A stretch of DNA of 35,126 nt from positions 1 through 35,126 of the forward strand of contig NZ_BMYS01000024.1 of assembly GCF_014652395.1 (NCBI RefSeq), in the 5' to 3' direction. Both the position numbers and the translations under genes were made by a program. Below, piece by piece: positions 18,148 to 27,994 of this stretch. The notes below the pieces were generated by a model. The model was not told the DNA's origin. It worked only from the letters and a program-made list of their open reading frames with translations, and made no database searches. The stretch's first letter is position 1. Each line of letters opens with the position of its first letter. The stretch is from Advenella faeciporci (GTDB lineage Bacteria; Pseudomonadota; Gammaproteobacteria; Burkholderiales; Burkholderiaceae_B).

Positions 18148-19056
18148 ATGAACACCTGGCTTAGACATCACCTTTACGCTATTCACATTGCCGCACGCCG
18201 CCTGCTGGGCACCCCCTTTTCATCACTGACCAATATAATAGTGATTGCCCTGGTATTGACCTTGCCCCTGCTGGCAAGTGCCATGCTGGTTTCCATGCAA
18301 CCCATTGCCCGCAATATATCCGTCAATCCAGCCATTTCCCTGTTCATGAAAGAAGCAACCACGATTGAACAGACCCGTGCCGTAGCCAGCCAGCTGAAAA
18401 ACGAACACAGCCAGTCAATCCTGACACTGGAAGTGGTCGACAAGGCCGATGCCCTGCAATCACTGAAGGCGTCTGAATCCTGGTCAGACGCACTTAAGGT
18501 TCTGCCACAAAACCCCTTGCCCCATTCCATTATCATCACCCTTTCCGATGAGGCCAGCCCCACCGAAAAGGCCGAAGAGCTGGCAGAGGTATGGAGCAAG
18601 CTGCCCGACGTTGACGTACTGCAATTTGACAGTGCCTGGGTACAAAAACTGGAAGCCATTCTTTCTTTCATACGGATTGTGCTGGGGCTGCTGGCCGCCG
18701 GGGTGGCCCTTATCGTCATTACCACCATTTTCAATACCGTCCGCATGCAGGCACTGGTCCAGCGTGATGAAATTGCGGTTGCCCGCCTGGTCGGAGCCAC
18801 CGAATCCTTTGTGCGGCGTCCCTTCCTGTATTTTGGTGCCATCACGGGCCTGACTGCGGGTTTGCTGGCTGTCGTGCTCACCACCATTACCCTGGGCTTT
18901 TTAAATCAGGCCATTACCCTGCTTTCCAACAGCTATGGCATCCCGTTCAGTGTTACCCTGCCCTCCGCTTCATGGCTGGCGCTTACCATTGCACTGGTCA
19001 TGCTGATTGCCGCCACTGCGGCCCGCTGGTCGGTTACCCGTCACTCACATTTCTAA
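18148..19056 (+). CDS. ftsX: Cell division protein FtsX
   Basis: This is the integral membrane partner of FtsE, of 302 residues. A cytosolic N terminus is followed by a first membrane segment (about 28-48), a periplasmic domain (about 50-165, the part that would contact a hydrolase activator), and then three more membrane segments (about 170-192, 228-252 and 272-294). The conserved cytosolic loop between segments 2 and 3 reads VRMQALVQRDEIAVARLVGAT, shown here in part as RDEIAVARLVGAT, typical of FtsX and MacB-like permeases. The length is close to Betaproteobacterial homologues and shorter than E. coli FtsX (352). mutY begins four bases after its stop. Confidence 0.93.
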   Translation: MNTWLRHHLYAIHIAARRLLGTPFSSLTNIIVIALVLTLPLLASAMLVSMQPIARNISVNPAISLFMKEATTIEQTRAVASQLKNEHSQSILTLEVVDKADALQSLKASESWSDALKVLPQNPLPHSIIITLSDEASPTEKAEELAEVWSKLPDVDVLQFDSAWVQKLEAILSFIRIVLGLLAAGVALIVITTIFNTVRMQALVQRDEIAVARLVGATESFVRRPFLYFGAITGLTAGLLAVVLTTITLGFLNQAITLLSNSYGIPFSVTLPSASWLALTIALVMLIAATAARWSVTRHSHF

Positions 19057-19060
19057 ACAC

Positions 19061-20143
19061 ATGCAATTTGCCGATCTTATCGTTGCCTGGCAGAAAAACC
19101 ATGGCAGACACCATCTGCCATGGCAGAACACGCAAGACGCCTATAAAGTATGGTTATCTGAAATCATGCTGCAACAAACCCAGGTAGCCACGGTCATTCC
19201 GTACTATGAGCGTTTTCTGGCCGCTTTCCCCACGATCCACAGCCTGGCTGCGGCCTCCCGGGATGAGGTACTGGCGCTATGGGCAGGCCTGGGCTACTAT
19301 GCCCGCGCCCGGAATTTGCATAAATGCGCCCAAGCCGTCGTGACCCAATGGCAGGGCGAGTTTCCCCGGCAGGCACAAGACATCATGAGCCTGCCCGGCA
19401 TTGGCAAATCCACCGCCCATGCAATTGCCGCTTTTTGCTTTGGTGCAAAAACGCCCATCATGGATGGCAATGTCAAAAGGATTTTTACCCGTTACTACGG
19501 AATTGAAGGTCAAACCAACAAACGGGAAATTGAAAACCGGCTGTGGGAGCAAGCCCGGGAAAACATTGAGCGGGCAGACAAAAACCTGGATATGCCCGCT
19601 TACACCCAAGGTCAAATGGACCTGGGCGCCACGGTGTGCTCCCGCAGCAAACCCAAATGCGATGCCTGCCCGTTGCAGGCATCCTGTTATGCCTATCGCG
19701 AAAACAGGCAGGCAGAACTGCCAACCCCCAAAACAAGAAAAGCCGTTCCGGTACGCTCGGTGAACATGCTGGTCTTGCAGCACCAGGACCGCGTCCTTAT
19801 TCAGCAACGACCCGAACAGGGCATCTGGGGTGGCCTGTGGTCATTGCCCGAATTTCATGATGAGCAAGCGCTGCAAAGCCTGCAAAACGACTGGCAACAG
19901 GCACAGCAAACCGCTATTAAACTGGCGGCTTTCGAACATGTATTCACCCATTTCAGGTTACATATACAACCGTACTGGCTTAAATGCAGCCATCTTCCGT
20001 TAAGGGAAGAAAATGGCAACCCCGACAGGCACCAATGGCTGCCCCTGGAGCAACTTGAAACCACGGCCCTTCCTGCCCCTATCCTGAAACTGCTGCAAGG
20101 CGTGCATCAGTTTTCAGGTACCGGGGATTTACTGGGCTCGTAA
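19061..20143 (+). CDS. mutY: Adenine DNA glycosylase MutY
   Basis: MutY removes adenine mispaired with 8-oxoguanine. From ATG 19061 the protein has 360 residues (E. coli 350). Catalytic Glu34 is in SEIMLQQTQV and Asp135 in IMDGNVKR. The helix-hairpin-helix motif is LPGIGKSTAHAI (111-122). The iron-sulfur ligands are Cys193, Cys200, Cys203 and Cys209 in the exact C-x6-C-x2-C-x5-C spacing. A Nudix-like C-terminal domain (about 228-350) recognises 8-oxoguanine. The frame is open upstream to 19007, but that part overlaps ftsX and is not family-like. No Shine-Dalgarno precedes 19061, so it probably relies on coupling to ftsX. Its last 37 bases overlap the rodA 3' end on the other strand. Confidence 0.94.
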   Translation: MQFADLIVAWQKNHGRHHLPWQNTQDAYKVWLSEIMLQQTQVATVIPYYERFLAAFPTIHSLAAASRDEVLALWAGLGYYARARNLHKCAQAVVTQWQGEFPRQAQDIMSLPGIGKSTAHAIAAFCFGAKTPIMDGNVKRIFTRYYGIEGQTNKREIENRLWEQARENIERADKNLDMPAYTQGQMDLGATVCSRSKPKCDACPLQASCYAYRENRQAELPTPKTRKAVPVRSVNMLVLQHQDRVLIQQRPEQGIWGGLWSLPEFHDEQALQSLQNDWQQAQQTAIKLAAFEHVFTHFRLHIQPYWLKCSHLPLREENGNPDRHQWLPLEQLETTALPAPILKLLQGVHQFSGTGDLLGS

Positions 20144-21258
20144 TTTGAAATACTCATTAACAGCCCGCAGGCAAAACCCAAGGTCACCAGGGCCGTTCCG
20201 CCATAACTCATGAACGGCAGGGGCACCCCGACAATCGGCAAAATACCCATGACCATGCCCATATTCACAAAAACATAAACAAAGAACATCATGGTCAGGG
20301 CACCGGCCAACAAACGGCCAAATTGGGTTCTTGCCTTAAGGGTAATGAAAAAACCACGCAGCAACAGCAGGGAATACAGGATCAGGAGCAGTATTCCGCC
20401 ATACAGGCCGAACTCTTCGGCAAACACGGCAAAGATGAAGTCGGTTGTGCGTTCCGGAATGAAGTCCAGATGGGTTTGCGTACCCTGCATGTAACCCTTG
20501 CCGTAAATACCGCCAGAACCAATCGCGATCATCCCCTGAATGGTATGAAAACCCTTGCCTAGCGGATCGGTACTGGGGTCCAGCAAGGTACACACCCGAT
20601 GTTTCTGGTACTCATGCAGCACGACCCAGTCAAACCCTGGCGCACAAAGCATTTGTTCATAGTACAGAATCAGAACCAGTGCGGTCACCCCCAGGACAAA
20701 CAGCGGTGCCAACAACTTGAAAGACAGCCCGGCAAAATAAATAACAAAAAACCCGGTGGCAAACACCAGCAAGGCAGTTCCCAAGTCGGGCTGCTTGACG
20801 ATAAGGGTAAATGGCACCAGCAGCAACACGCCTGCCGCCAAAAAATCAATAATGCGCAACTTGGCCCTGTGCTTGTCAAAATACCAGGCCAGCATCATGG
20901 GAACCACCAGCTTCATCATTTCTGAAGGCTGAACGACTGTAATGCCCACATCCAGCCACCGGGTCGCGCCCTTGTTGGTAATACCAAAAAATTCCACGCC
21001 CAGCAAAAGCACTATCCCCGACAGATAGAATGGAATGGCCATTTTCATCATTCTGGAAATGGGTATCATGGCCACCACCCACATAACGGCAAAAGCCACC
21101 AGGAAGTTGCGCCCCTGATCGGCAAAGCGCCAGTCAGTGTCCCCCACTGCCGAATGCATGACCGTCATGCCCAGGCCGGACAACAAAGCCAGGATCAGCA
21201 ACAACGGCCAGTCTATGCAGCGCAGCGAACCCAGGATCCAATTCATTATCCGGTTCAT
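20107..21258 (-). CDS. rodA: Peptidoglycan polymerase RodA (SEDS family)
   Basis: This 383-residue integral membrane protein has about ten membrane segments. It polymerises glycan strands from lipid II during side-wall growth, paired with PBP2. Conserved SEDS features include the GATRWLDVG and QPSE-x-MKL blocks (about 113-133), the QPDLGTA motif near residue 172 (whose Asp is essential in the family), the large periplasmic loop, and the C-terminal GVPLPFMSYGGTALVT. The start ATG at 21258 overlaps the mrdA stop as ATGA. As last gene of the mreBCD-mrdA-rodA operon it has no clear terminator; its 3' end overlaps mutY coding sequence. Confidence 0.95.
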   Translation of the reverse strand: MNRIMNWILGSLRCIDWPLLLILALLSGLGMTVMHSAVGDTDWRFADQGRNFLVAFAVMWVVAMIPISRMMKMAIPFYLSGIVLLLGVEFFGITNKGATRWLDVGITVVQPSEMMKLVVPMMLAWYFDKHRAKLRIIDFLAAGVLLLVPFTLIVKQPDLGTALLVFATGFFVIYFAGLSFKLLAPLFVLGVTALVLILYYEQMLCAPGFDWVVLHEYQKHRVCTLLDPSTDPLGKGFHTIQGMIAIGSGGIYGKGYMQGTQTHLDFIPERTTDFIFAVFAEEFGLYGGILLLILYSLLLLRGFFITLKARTQFGRLLAGALTMMFFVYVFVNMGMVMGILPIVGVPLPFMSYGGTALVTLGFACGLLMSISNYEPSKSPVPEN

Positions 21259-23312
21259 CGTGCACCTGCCTCATCATTTTGCGTGCCTTCCCTGCCATTC
21301 CTGTTGGTCTCGACGGGCGCCAGGATTTCAGGTGTATGTCCCGGGGCCTTGTCATCCGGGTTGGCGGGAATGTCTTCCGGCAGAACCAGATCGGGGGAAA
21401 TCTCTTCCTGTTGTTCCATATCTTCAAAACTGGGGATGTATTCGGGAATATTGGCCCGTTCGGGCGCCAGCCAGTAATCAAAAACCTTGCGGGCAATCGG
21501 CGCTGCCACACTGGATCCCCAGCCACCATTTTCAACAATCAGGGCAACGGCAATCTGGGGGTTTTCAACCGGCGCAAACCCCATATACAGGGCATGGTCA
21601 TGCAAACGTTTGTTAAGCGCTTCCGCCTTGTATTTGGTACCCTTCAGGCTAAACACCTGGGCCGTACCGGTTTTACCGGCAGAATCATAATTGGTACCGG
21701 CAAAAATCCTTCTGGCCGTGCCTTTGGCGTTCACCTCGGCCAATGCCGACTTGACCAGATCGATATGTTCCTGCGCCACATCCACCTTGTACTCGGGCTC
21801 CGAGACGGTTTGTTCGACTTTTTTCAGGACCGGGTTTTCTATCCAGTTAACCAGATGCGGTTTGGTATACACCCCATTGGCCGCCAATGTTGCCGTAGCC
21901 TGTGCAAGCTGGGTAATTGTCAGCGAGTTATAACCCTGTCCAACCGAAACCGAAATGGTATCGCCCGGAATCCATTTTTGCTGGGCCGGACTCCTGAATG
22001 AGTTTTTCTTCCATTCCCGGGAAGGTAGAATCCCTTTTTTCTCATGCATTAAGTCAATGCCGGTTTTCTTGCCAAAACCAAATTGCTGGGCAAAATCATG
22101 CAAGGCATCAACCCCAATCAGGGGACCCAGGCTAAAAAAATACGTATCCGATGACACCACAATGGCTTTGTGCATATTGGTTGGCCCGTAGGCCGCCCCT
22201 CCGGCATTGCGAAAGCGCTGGCCGCCATACTCGAAATAACCGGGATCGGGAATTTTGGCATTAGGGTCGCGCACACCCAGCTTCAAGGCGGCCAGGGCAA
22301 CAAAAGGCTTGTAGGTGGAACCAATGGGGAAGGTACCGTAAATGGGGCGGTCAATCAAAGGATGATCCGGAGAGTCAGACAGACGGCGCCAGTTTTCAAC
22401 GTCAATACCATCAACAAACAAATTGGGATCATAAGAAGGTGCCGACACATAGGCCAGCACCTGTCCGTTACGCGGATCAATCGCCACCAGGGCACCACGC
22501 TGTGGATTCTTGGGATCGTTATAAATACCCTCAACCAGTTTTTGCAAACCCATGTCCAGCGACAGGCGCAGGTTGTCACCGGGAATGGGGTCGGTTCTTT
22601 TCAACACCCTGACCGGCTTGCCGGAAGCGGCAATTTCCACTTCCTCCCAACCGGTTTTTCCGTGCAGCCGTTCTTCGTAACTGGCTTCAATACCTTTCTT
22701 GCCGATAACCTCGGTACCCCGGTAATTGCCTTCAAGCCCTTTTTCCTCAAGCTGCTCCTGGTCCCGTTCGGAAATCCGGCCCACATAGCCAATGACGTGG
22801 GCTGCCGACTCGCCCTCGGGGTACTCCCGTACCCAGCGCGCCTTCAGGCTGACCCCCTTGAACTTGTAGGAGTGCGCGGCAAAGGTTGCCGCCTCGTCGT
22901 CGGTCAGGTTGCTTTTAAGCAGAACCGAGGCAAAGCGGTTTGAGCTGCCCAACCGACGTTTGAAGCGCCTTAGCTCAAGCGGGGACAAATGAATGATCTG
23001 CTCAAGCTGTTCGAGCATTTTCGGAATATCCCCAACCTGCCCGCGCACCATTTCAAGGGTATAGTCGCGATGACTGCGCGCCAGAACGACCCCGTTGCGG
23101 TCAACGATATCACCCCGGCGAGGCGTGATGGGCACCAGGGTAATTCGGTTTCTTTCAGCCCGTTCCGACAGGCCCTGGTAGCGCTCAACCTGCAAGACCC
23201 ACAAACGGTTAACCAGAATACCGAAACACAATAGTACAAACAGCACTGCCACCACCACCCGGGTGATCAGCTGCCTTCTCTGTACCAATGCCTGCTTCCT
23301 GAACTCAAACAT
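21255..23312 (-). CDS. mrdA: Penicillin-binding protein 2 (peptidoglycan transpeptidase)
   Basis: This 685-residue transpeptidase cross-links side-wall peptidoglycan together with RodA. There is one N-terminal membrane anchor (about 16-38), a dimerisation domain starting with the ITPRRGDIVDRNG block near residue 62, and a transpeptidase domain. The catalytic motifs are Ser332 in STYK, SSD at 387-389 (followed by TYFF), and KTG at 547-549. It is about 50 residues longer than E. coli PBP2 (633). The excess includes an acidic, proline-rich C-terminal tail after about residue 615, probably periplasmic and flexible. It begins about 20 bases after mreD and overlaps rodA by four bases. Confidence 0.95.
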   Translation of the reverse strand: MFEFRKQALVQRRQLITRVVVAVLFVLLCFGILVNRLWVLQVERYQGLSERAERNRITLVPITPRRGDIVDRNGVVLARSHRDYTLEMVRGQVGDIPKMLEQLEQIIHLSPLELRRFKRRLGSSNRFASVLLKSNLTDDEAATFAAHSYKFKGVSLKARWVREYPEGESAAHVIGYVGRISERDQEQLEEKGLEGNYRGTEVIGKKGIEASYEERLHGKTGWEEVEIAASGKPVRVLKRTDPIPGDNLRLSLDMGLQKLVEGIYNDPKNPQRGALVAIDPRNGQVLAYVSAPSYDPNLFVDGIDVENWRRLSDSPDHPLIDRPIYGTFPIGSTYKPFVALAALKLGVRDPNAKIPDPGYFEYGGQRFRNAGGAAYGPTNMHKAIVVSSDTYFFSLGPLIGVDALHDFAQQFGFGKKTGIDLMHEKKGILPSREWKKNSFRSPAQQKWIPGDTISVSVGQGYNSLTITQLAQATATLAANGVYTKPHLVNWIENPVLKKVEQTVSEPEYKVDVAQEHIDLVKSALAEVNAKGTARRIFAGTNYDSAGKTGTAQVFSLKGTKYKAEALNKRLHDHALYMGFAPVENPQIAVALIVENGGWGSSVAAPIARKVFDYWLAPERANIPEYIPSFEDMEQQEEISPDLVLPEDIPANPDDKAPGHTPEILAPVETNRNGREGTQNDEAGAR

Positions 23313-23332
23313 AGACCTTTCCTGACCTGAAA

Positions 23333-23869
23333 CTAGATCGTTGCATCATCGTCTTCCACCGGACGCAACGGCAGTTTCAGGATAAGGTCGGCAGCCAGCC
23401 ACAACACCCCGGTAATCACGCCAGACCAGACCCAGACCCAGCCAGGCCAGACGCCGGCAAACCACGCCTGCATCAGTCGACTGGGGATGGGCGCAAGGAA
23501 AAAAACCGGAAACATGTGAATGAGCTGGCTGATGACCCCAAACCGCATCATACGTTTGCGAATGGTCAAGGTTCCATAGATGACCAAAACATAAGTCAGG
23601 GCATGTTCACCCAGGATATTCATGTCATGGACATCCATGAAGAAGCCAAAGCAAAAGGCAGCCAGCAGGCCCACCCCCTTTACTTCATGCGCACACCAGA
23701 ATGCCAGAATAAGAATCAGCAAATCAGGAGAGCCTTCCCAGCTGCGCCAGGGGAGCATGGATGCCATCCAGACAAATATAATCGTTCCCCAGCCATACAC
23801 AGGATTGACCATATAGGAGTACTGGGTGGATTGCAGCGGTTGCAGCGATTTCAGGTTTTTATTCGCCAT
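23333..23869 (-). CDS. mreD: Rod shape-determining protein MreD
   Basis: This 178-residue integral membrane protein has about five to six hydrophobic segments and links MreC, MreB and the PBP2-RodA pair in the elongasome. The family is poorly conserved. The call rests on the size, the hydrophobic pattern, the FFMDVHDMNILGEHALTYVL-type segment (FMDV...LGEHAL near residue 78), and its exact position between mreC and mrdA. The start lies three bases after the mreC stop, so translation is coupled. Confidence 0.92.
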   Translation of the reverse strand: MANKNLKSLQPLQSTQYSYMVNPVYGWGTIIFVWMASMLPWRSWEGSPDLLILILAFWCAHEVKGVGLLAAFCFGFFMDVHDMNILGEHALTYVLVIYGTLTIRKRMMRFGVISQLIHMFPVFFLAPIPSRLMQAWFAGVWPGWVWVWSGVITGVLWLAADLILKLPLRPVEDDDATI

Positions 23870-23872
23870 GAA

Positions 23873-24781
23873 TCAATTCTTGCCATATTTTTCAGTGATT
23901 GGCGCCTTGGCCAAAATATCAAGTTCGTCCTTTCCCGGAACCTCATCGGTCGGCACCAGCAACACCAGAAAATGACGGTAGCGTTCGGGGTGCGCCGAAG
24001 GCTCGGCAATGGCACGGACAAACCCTTCCGCCGAATTGGCTTCGATAGAGGTCACGGTACCAATAGACAGCCCCGCCGGATAAATACCGCCAATCCCACT
24101 GGTTGTCAGGCTATCGCCCACCCTGATATCGGCATCCATGGACAAATACCTGACCTCGAGCTTGCCGCCCTGCCCGGAACCAAACACAATAACCCGCAAG
24201 CCATTGCGCAAAACCATGGCCGGAATGGAAACTTTTTCATCGGTAATCAGGGCCGCTTCCGATGTCATGGCGGTTACCCTGCGAATTTGACCCACCACCC
24301 CGCCTTCACCAATAACCGGCATACCTGGTTCTATACCATGGCTACTGCCTTTGGTAAGCACCATGGTCTGATTCAGGGGGTTAGGGGCCGTGTACAGGAT
24401 CTCTACGGCCACCGACGGTGTCTGGGCGGTATTTTTAATACCCAGCAACCGGCGCAACTGAATATTTTCAGCTGCCATCTGTGCCGCATGGGCCGAAATT
24501 TGTGCCAGCTCTATGCGCTGACGCTGGACTGCTTCGCTTTCCTGTTTGGCAATCGCCACAATGTTGGACCAATCATTGAATTTGGCAACGGCATCACGTG
24601 GCCACAAGGCCGCTTTCTGAAATGGATACAGGACAACTGCGGTAGCCTGCCGAATGGGATCAAGTACCCGCCAGCCGGAATCGGTAATCATCAACCCAAA
24701 ACATAACAAGACCAGGAAAAACAGTCTTACCTCAGCAGCCGGCCCATGTTTGAATAAGCGGATCGATCTGTTCTGCTGCAT
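23873..24781 (-). CDS. mreC: Rod shape-determining protein MreC
   Basis: This 302-residue bitopic membrane protein organises the elongasome in the periplasm and activates PBP2. It has a short cytosolic N terminus, a membrane segment (about 19-36, VRLFFLVLLCFGLMITD), a helical coiled-coil region (about 65-110), and the two beta-barrel domains of the family. Motifs GLSIGTVTSIE and SSHGIEPGMPVIGEGGVVGQ (shown here as GMPVIGEGGVVG) are visible. The length is normal for Betaproteobacteria. It lies 87 bases downstream of mreB, and a hairpin in that gap may lower its expression relative to mreB. Confidence 0.94.
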   Translation of the reverse strand: MQQNRSIRLFKHGPAAEVRLFFLVLLCFGLMITDSGWRVLDPIRQATAVVLYPFQKAALWPRDAVAKFNDWSNIVAIAKQESEAVQRQRIELAQISAHAAQMAAENIQLRRLLGIKNTAQTPSVAVEILYTAPNPLNQTMVLTKGSSHGIEPGMPVIGEGGVVGQIRRVTAMTSEAALITDEKVSIPAMVLRNGLRVIVFGSGQGGKLEVRYLSMDADIRVGDSLTTSGIGGIYPAGLSIGTVTSIEANSAEGFVRAIAEPSAHPERYRHFLVLLVPTDEVPGKDELDILAKAPITEKYGKN

Positions 24782-24816
24782 AAAACAACCGTGGGAAGAA
24801 GAACAACAATATGGAG

Positions 24817-24843
24817 CGGGCCATTCCGGACAGGCATGGCCCG
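24817..24843 (-). promoter_or_regulatory. Hairpin between mreB and mreC, possible partial terminator
   Basis: CGGGCCAT (24817-24824) and ATGGCCCG (24836-24843) are perfect inverted copies with an 11-base loop. On the minus strand the hairpin is followed by an only moderately T-rich stretch (CTCCATATTGTTGTTC), so it would be a leaky terminator or an RNA-stability element. It lies in the 87-base gap after mreB. In several bacteria mreB is made in excess over mreCD, and this hairpin offers a mechanism; that is inference. Confidence 0.55.
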
Positions 24844-24868
24844 ATGAAAAATTCAGTCGCTAGGGGAT

Positions 24869-25933
<1,065 letters not shown>

Positions 25934-25966
25934 TTAGGGGAGATAAAAGCGCAGCGACAAGCCCAG

Positions 25967-25995
25967 CGCACATAACGATTAAGATAACTTATAAT
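25967..25995 (+). promoter_or_regulatory. Candidate promoter of gatCAB in the mreB-gatC divergent region
   Basis: A perfect -10 box TATAAT (25990-25995) lies 17 bases after a weak -35 box CGCACA (25967-25972), reading toward gatC. The -10 is flanked by two copies of GATAACT (25983-25989 and 25996-26002). Transcription from here would give a leader of about 150 bases, notably T-rich just ahead of gatC (about 26069-26140). The mreB promoter must also lie in 25913-26150, but I could not define it. Confidence 0.5.
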
Positions 25996-26150
25996 GATAA
26001 CTGAAAATTGCTGCCAACTAACGGATTTAGTGCGCCAACACATTGTTTTCTTTGTAACCTGGTGCTGTTTTATTTACTGAATTCCACAGTTTTTTACTTT
26101 ATTTTTTGTATATCCCTTTTTTCTTTTTATTTTTATATCGCAAGAATTAT

Positions 26151-26459
26151 ATGTCACTCTCCCTAGAAGATGTAACGCGTATTTCGCGCCTGGCACGACT
26201 GGAACTGACTCCTGAAAAAAAAGAGCAGACCCTGAACGAACTGAATAACATTCTGGGACTTATCGAGAAGCTGCAATCCGTGGATACTACCGGTGTCGAG
26301 CCACTTGCCCATCCGTTATCCGCGCATGAAGACATAACGCTCAGACTGCGTGAAGACGTCATTACCGAAACCAGCTCCGAATCCGGACGCGACGCCCTGC
26401 TGGCCAACGCCCCAGCCACTGAAAACGGCTTATTCCTGGTCCCTAAAGTTATCGAGTAA
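26151..26459 (+). CDS. gatC: Aspartyl/glutamyl-tRNA amidotransferase subunit C
   Basis: GatC is the small scaffold subunit of the GatCAB amidotransferase, which converts misacylated Glu-tRNA(Gln) or Asp-tRNA(Asn) to the amide form. From ATG 26151 it has 102 residues, the usual length. It begins [19 protein letters not shown], matching the family N terminus, and ends with the conserved LFLVPKVIE-type C terminus. The frame continues upstream to 26106 through a T-rich stretch encoding an improbable FFFLFLY segment, so the upstream ATG is rejected. The ribosome binding site is weak (AAGAA). It is the first gene of the gatC-gatA-gatB operon, with gatA two bases downstream. Confidence 0.94.
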   Translation: MSLSLEDVTRISRLARLELTPEKKEQTLNELNNILGLIEKLQSVDTTGVEPLAHPLSAHEDITLRLREDVITETSSESGRDALLANAPATENGLFLVPKVIE

Positions 26460-26461
26460 CC

Positions 26462-27994
26462 ATGAGCAATACAACCTCCCATCCCACTTTTTCCAGTATT
26501 GCCCAAATGCGCAAGGCACTGGACAGCAAACAGGTTAGCGCAACCGAACTGGCGCAGGCGGCACTTGACCGTGCCAATGCCACCAAACACCTTAATATTT
26601 TTCTGGATATCAACCCCGAAGCCACCCTTGCACAAGCCAAAGAAGCCGACCAGCGCATTGCCGAGGGAAAACAGCATTTACTGACCGGCATTCCAATTGC
26701 CCACAAAGACGTTTTTGTAACCCGCCAGTGGCGCACCACAGCGGGCAGCAAAATGCTTGAGAGCTACATCAGCCCCTTTGACGCCACTGTTGTCGAGCAC
26801 CTGAAAAATGCGGGCACTGTCAACATTGGCAAGCTCAATTGCGATGAGTTCGCCATGGGTTCAGGCAACGAAAACTCGGCATTTGGCCCTTGCCTTAACC
26901 CCTGGGATACCAGCGCGGTTCCGGGCGGCTCATCGGGCGGTTCTGCCGCTGCGGTGGCGGCCGGTATTGTACTGGCAAGCACCGGCACCGATACCGGCGG
27001 TTCGGTTCGCCAGCCATCGGCCATGTGCGGTGTGAGCGGTATCAAACCCACTTATGGCACGGTATCCCGCTTTGGCATGATCGCTTACGGCTCCAGCCTT
27101 GATCAGGCCGGCCCCATTGCCGGCAGCGCCCGGGACCTGGTAGAACTGCTTGATGTCATCAGCGCTTTCGACGAACGCGATGCCACCTGCATTGAAACCT
27201 GCGATGGAACCCCCAACCGCCAGGGACGGGTCAAACAGGCATACCTTGACACCCTGGCCAGCCAGAACGGGCAAGGCAGCCAACCCCTGAAAGGTTTGCG
27301 CATTGGCGTACCCAAGGAATTTTTTGGTCCGGGCCTGTCAGCCGATGTCGCCAGCGCCATTGAGGCCGCCCTTCAGCAATACGAAGCCCTGGGTGCCGAA
27401 CGGGTTGAAATTTCCCTGCCACGCACCGAGCTGTCCATCCCTGCTTACTACGTGCTTGCCCCGGCCGAAGCCTCCAGCAACCTGTCCCGTTACGATGGCG
27501 TACGCTACGGTTACCGCGCCAAAGAATACAAGGGTCTTGAAGACATGACCAGCCGCTCACGGTCACAGGCCTTTGGCCCCGAGGTGCAGCGTCGCATCAT
27601 GGTCGGCACTTATGTTTTATCACAAGGCTACTACGATGCCTACTACCTGCAGGCACAACGAATCCGCCGCCTGATTGCCAACGACTTCCAGGCCGCCTTT
27701 GCCACGCAATGTGATGTCATCATGGGTCCTGTCAGCCCCAACGTGGCCAAAAACATTGGTGACAACCGCGACGACCTGACCGCCGACTGGCTGGCCGACA
27801 TCTTTACCCTTGGTGTCAGCATGGCTGGCTTGCCGGCCATGTCCATTCCTTGCGGATTTGGCGGTGCCCATGGCAACCGCCCCATAGGGCTGCAAATTAT
27901 CGGCAACTACTTCAATGAAGGCAAAATCCTTGCCATTGCAGATCGCTTCCAGCAACACACTGACTGGCATACACGTAAACCGGAAATCAAATAA
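26462..27994 (+). CDS. gatA: Aspartyl/glutamyl-tRNA amidotransferase subunit A
   Basis: GatA is the glutaminase or amidase subunit, releasing ammonia from glutamine for the GatB active site. The amidase-signature triad is intact: Lys82 in PIAHKDVF, Ser157 in PGGSSGGS, and nucleophile Ser181 in TDTGGSVR. These follow the S. aureus GatA triad (79, 154, 178) with a constant offset of three. The protein has 510 residues, slightly longer than average, with small insertions in the C-terminal half (around 250-262, near the SQNGQGSQ stretch). It starts two bases after gatC, and its TAA shares a base with the gatB ATG. Confidence 0.96.
   Translation: MSNTTSHPTFSSIAQMRKALDSKQVSATELAQAALDRANATKHLNIFLDINPEATLAQAKEADQRIAEGKQHLLTGIPIAHKDVFVTRQWRTTAGSKMLESYISPFDATVVEHLKNAGTVNIGKLNCDEFAMGSGNENSAFGPCLNPWDTSAVPGGSSGGSAAAVAAGIVLASTGTDTGGSVRQPSAMCGVSGIKPTYGTVSRFGMIAYGSSLDQAGPIAGSARDLVELLDVISAFDERDATCIETCDGTPNRQGRVKQAYLDTLASQNGQGSQPLKGLRIGVPKEFFGPGLSADVASAIEAALQQYEALGAERVEISLPRTELSIPAYYVLAPAEASSNLSRYDGVRYGYRAKEYKGLEDMTSRSRSQAFGPEVQRRIMVGTYVLSQGYYDAYYLQAQRIRRLIANDFQAAFATQCDVIMGPVSPNVAKNIGDNRDDLTADWLADIFTLGVSMAGLPAMSIPCGFGGAHGNRPIGLQIIGNYFNEGKILAIADRFQQHTDWHTRKPEIK

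Noticed and set aside
19007-19060. Upstream start for mutY adding 18 residues inside ftsX
   Set aside because: The extension is encoded by the out-of-frame ftsX end and is not found in MutY proteins; ATG 19061 gives the standard N terminus.
23516-24706. Plus-strand open frame of 396 codons across mreD and mreC
   Set aside because: It is antisense to two well-supported genes and crosses their boundary. No recognisable domain is present.
26106-26150. Upstream ATG for gatC adding 15 residues
   Set aside because: The extra residues come from a T-rich leader (FFFLFLY), are not family-like and lack a ribosome binding site.
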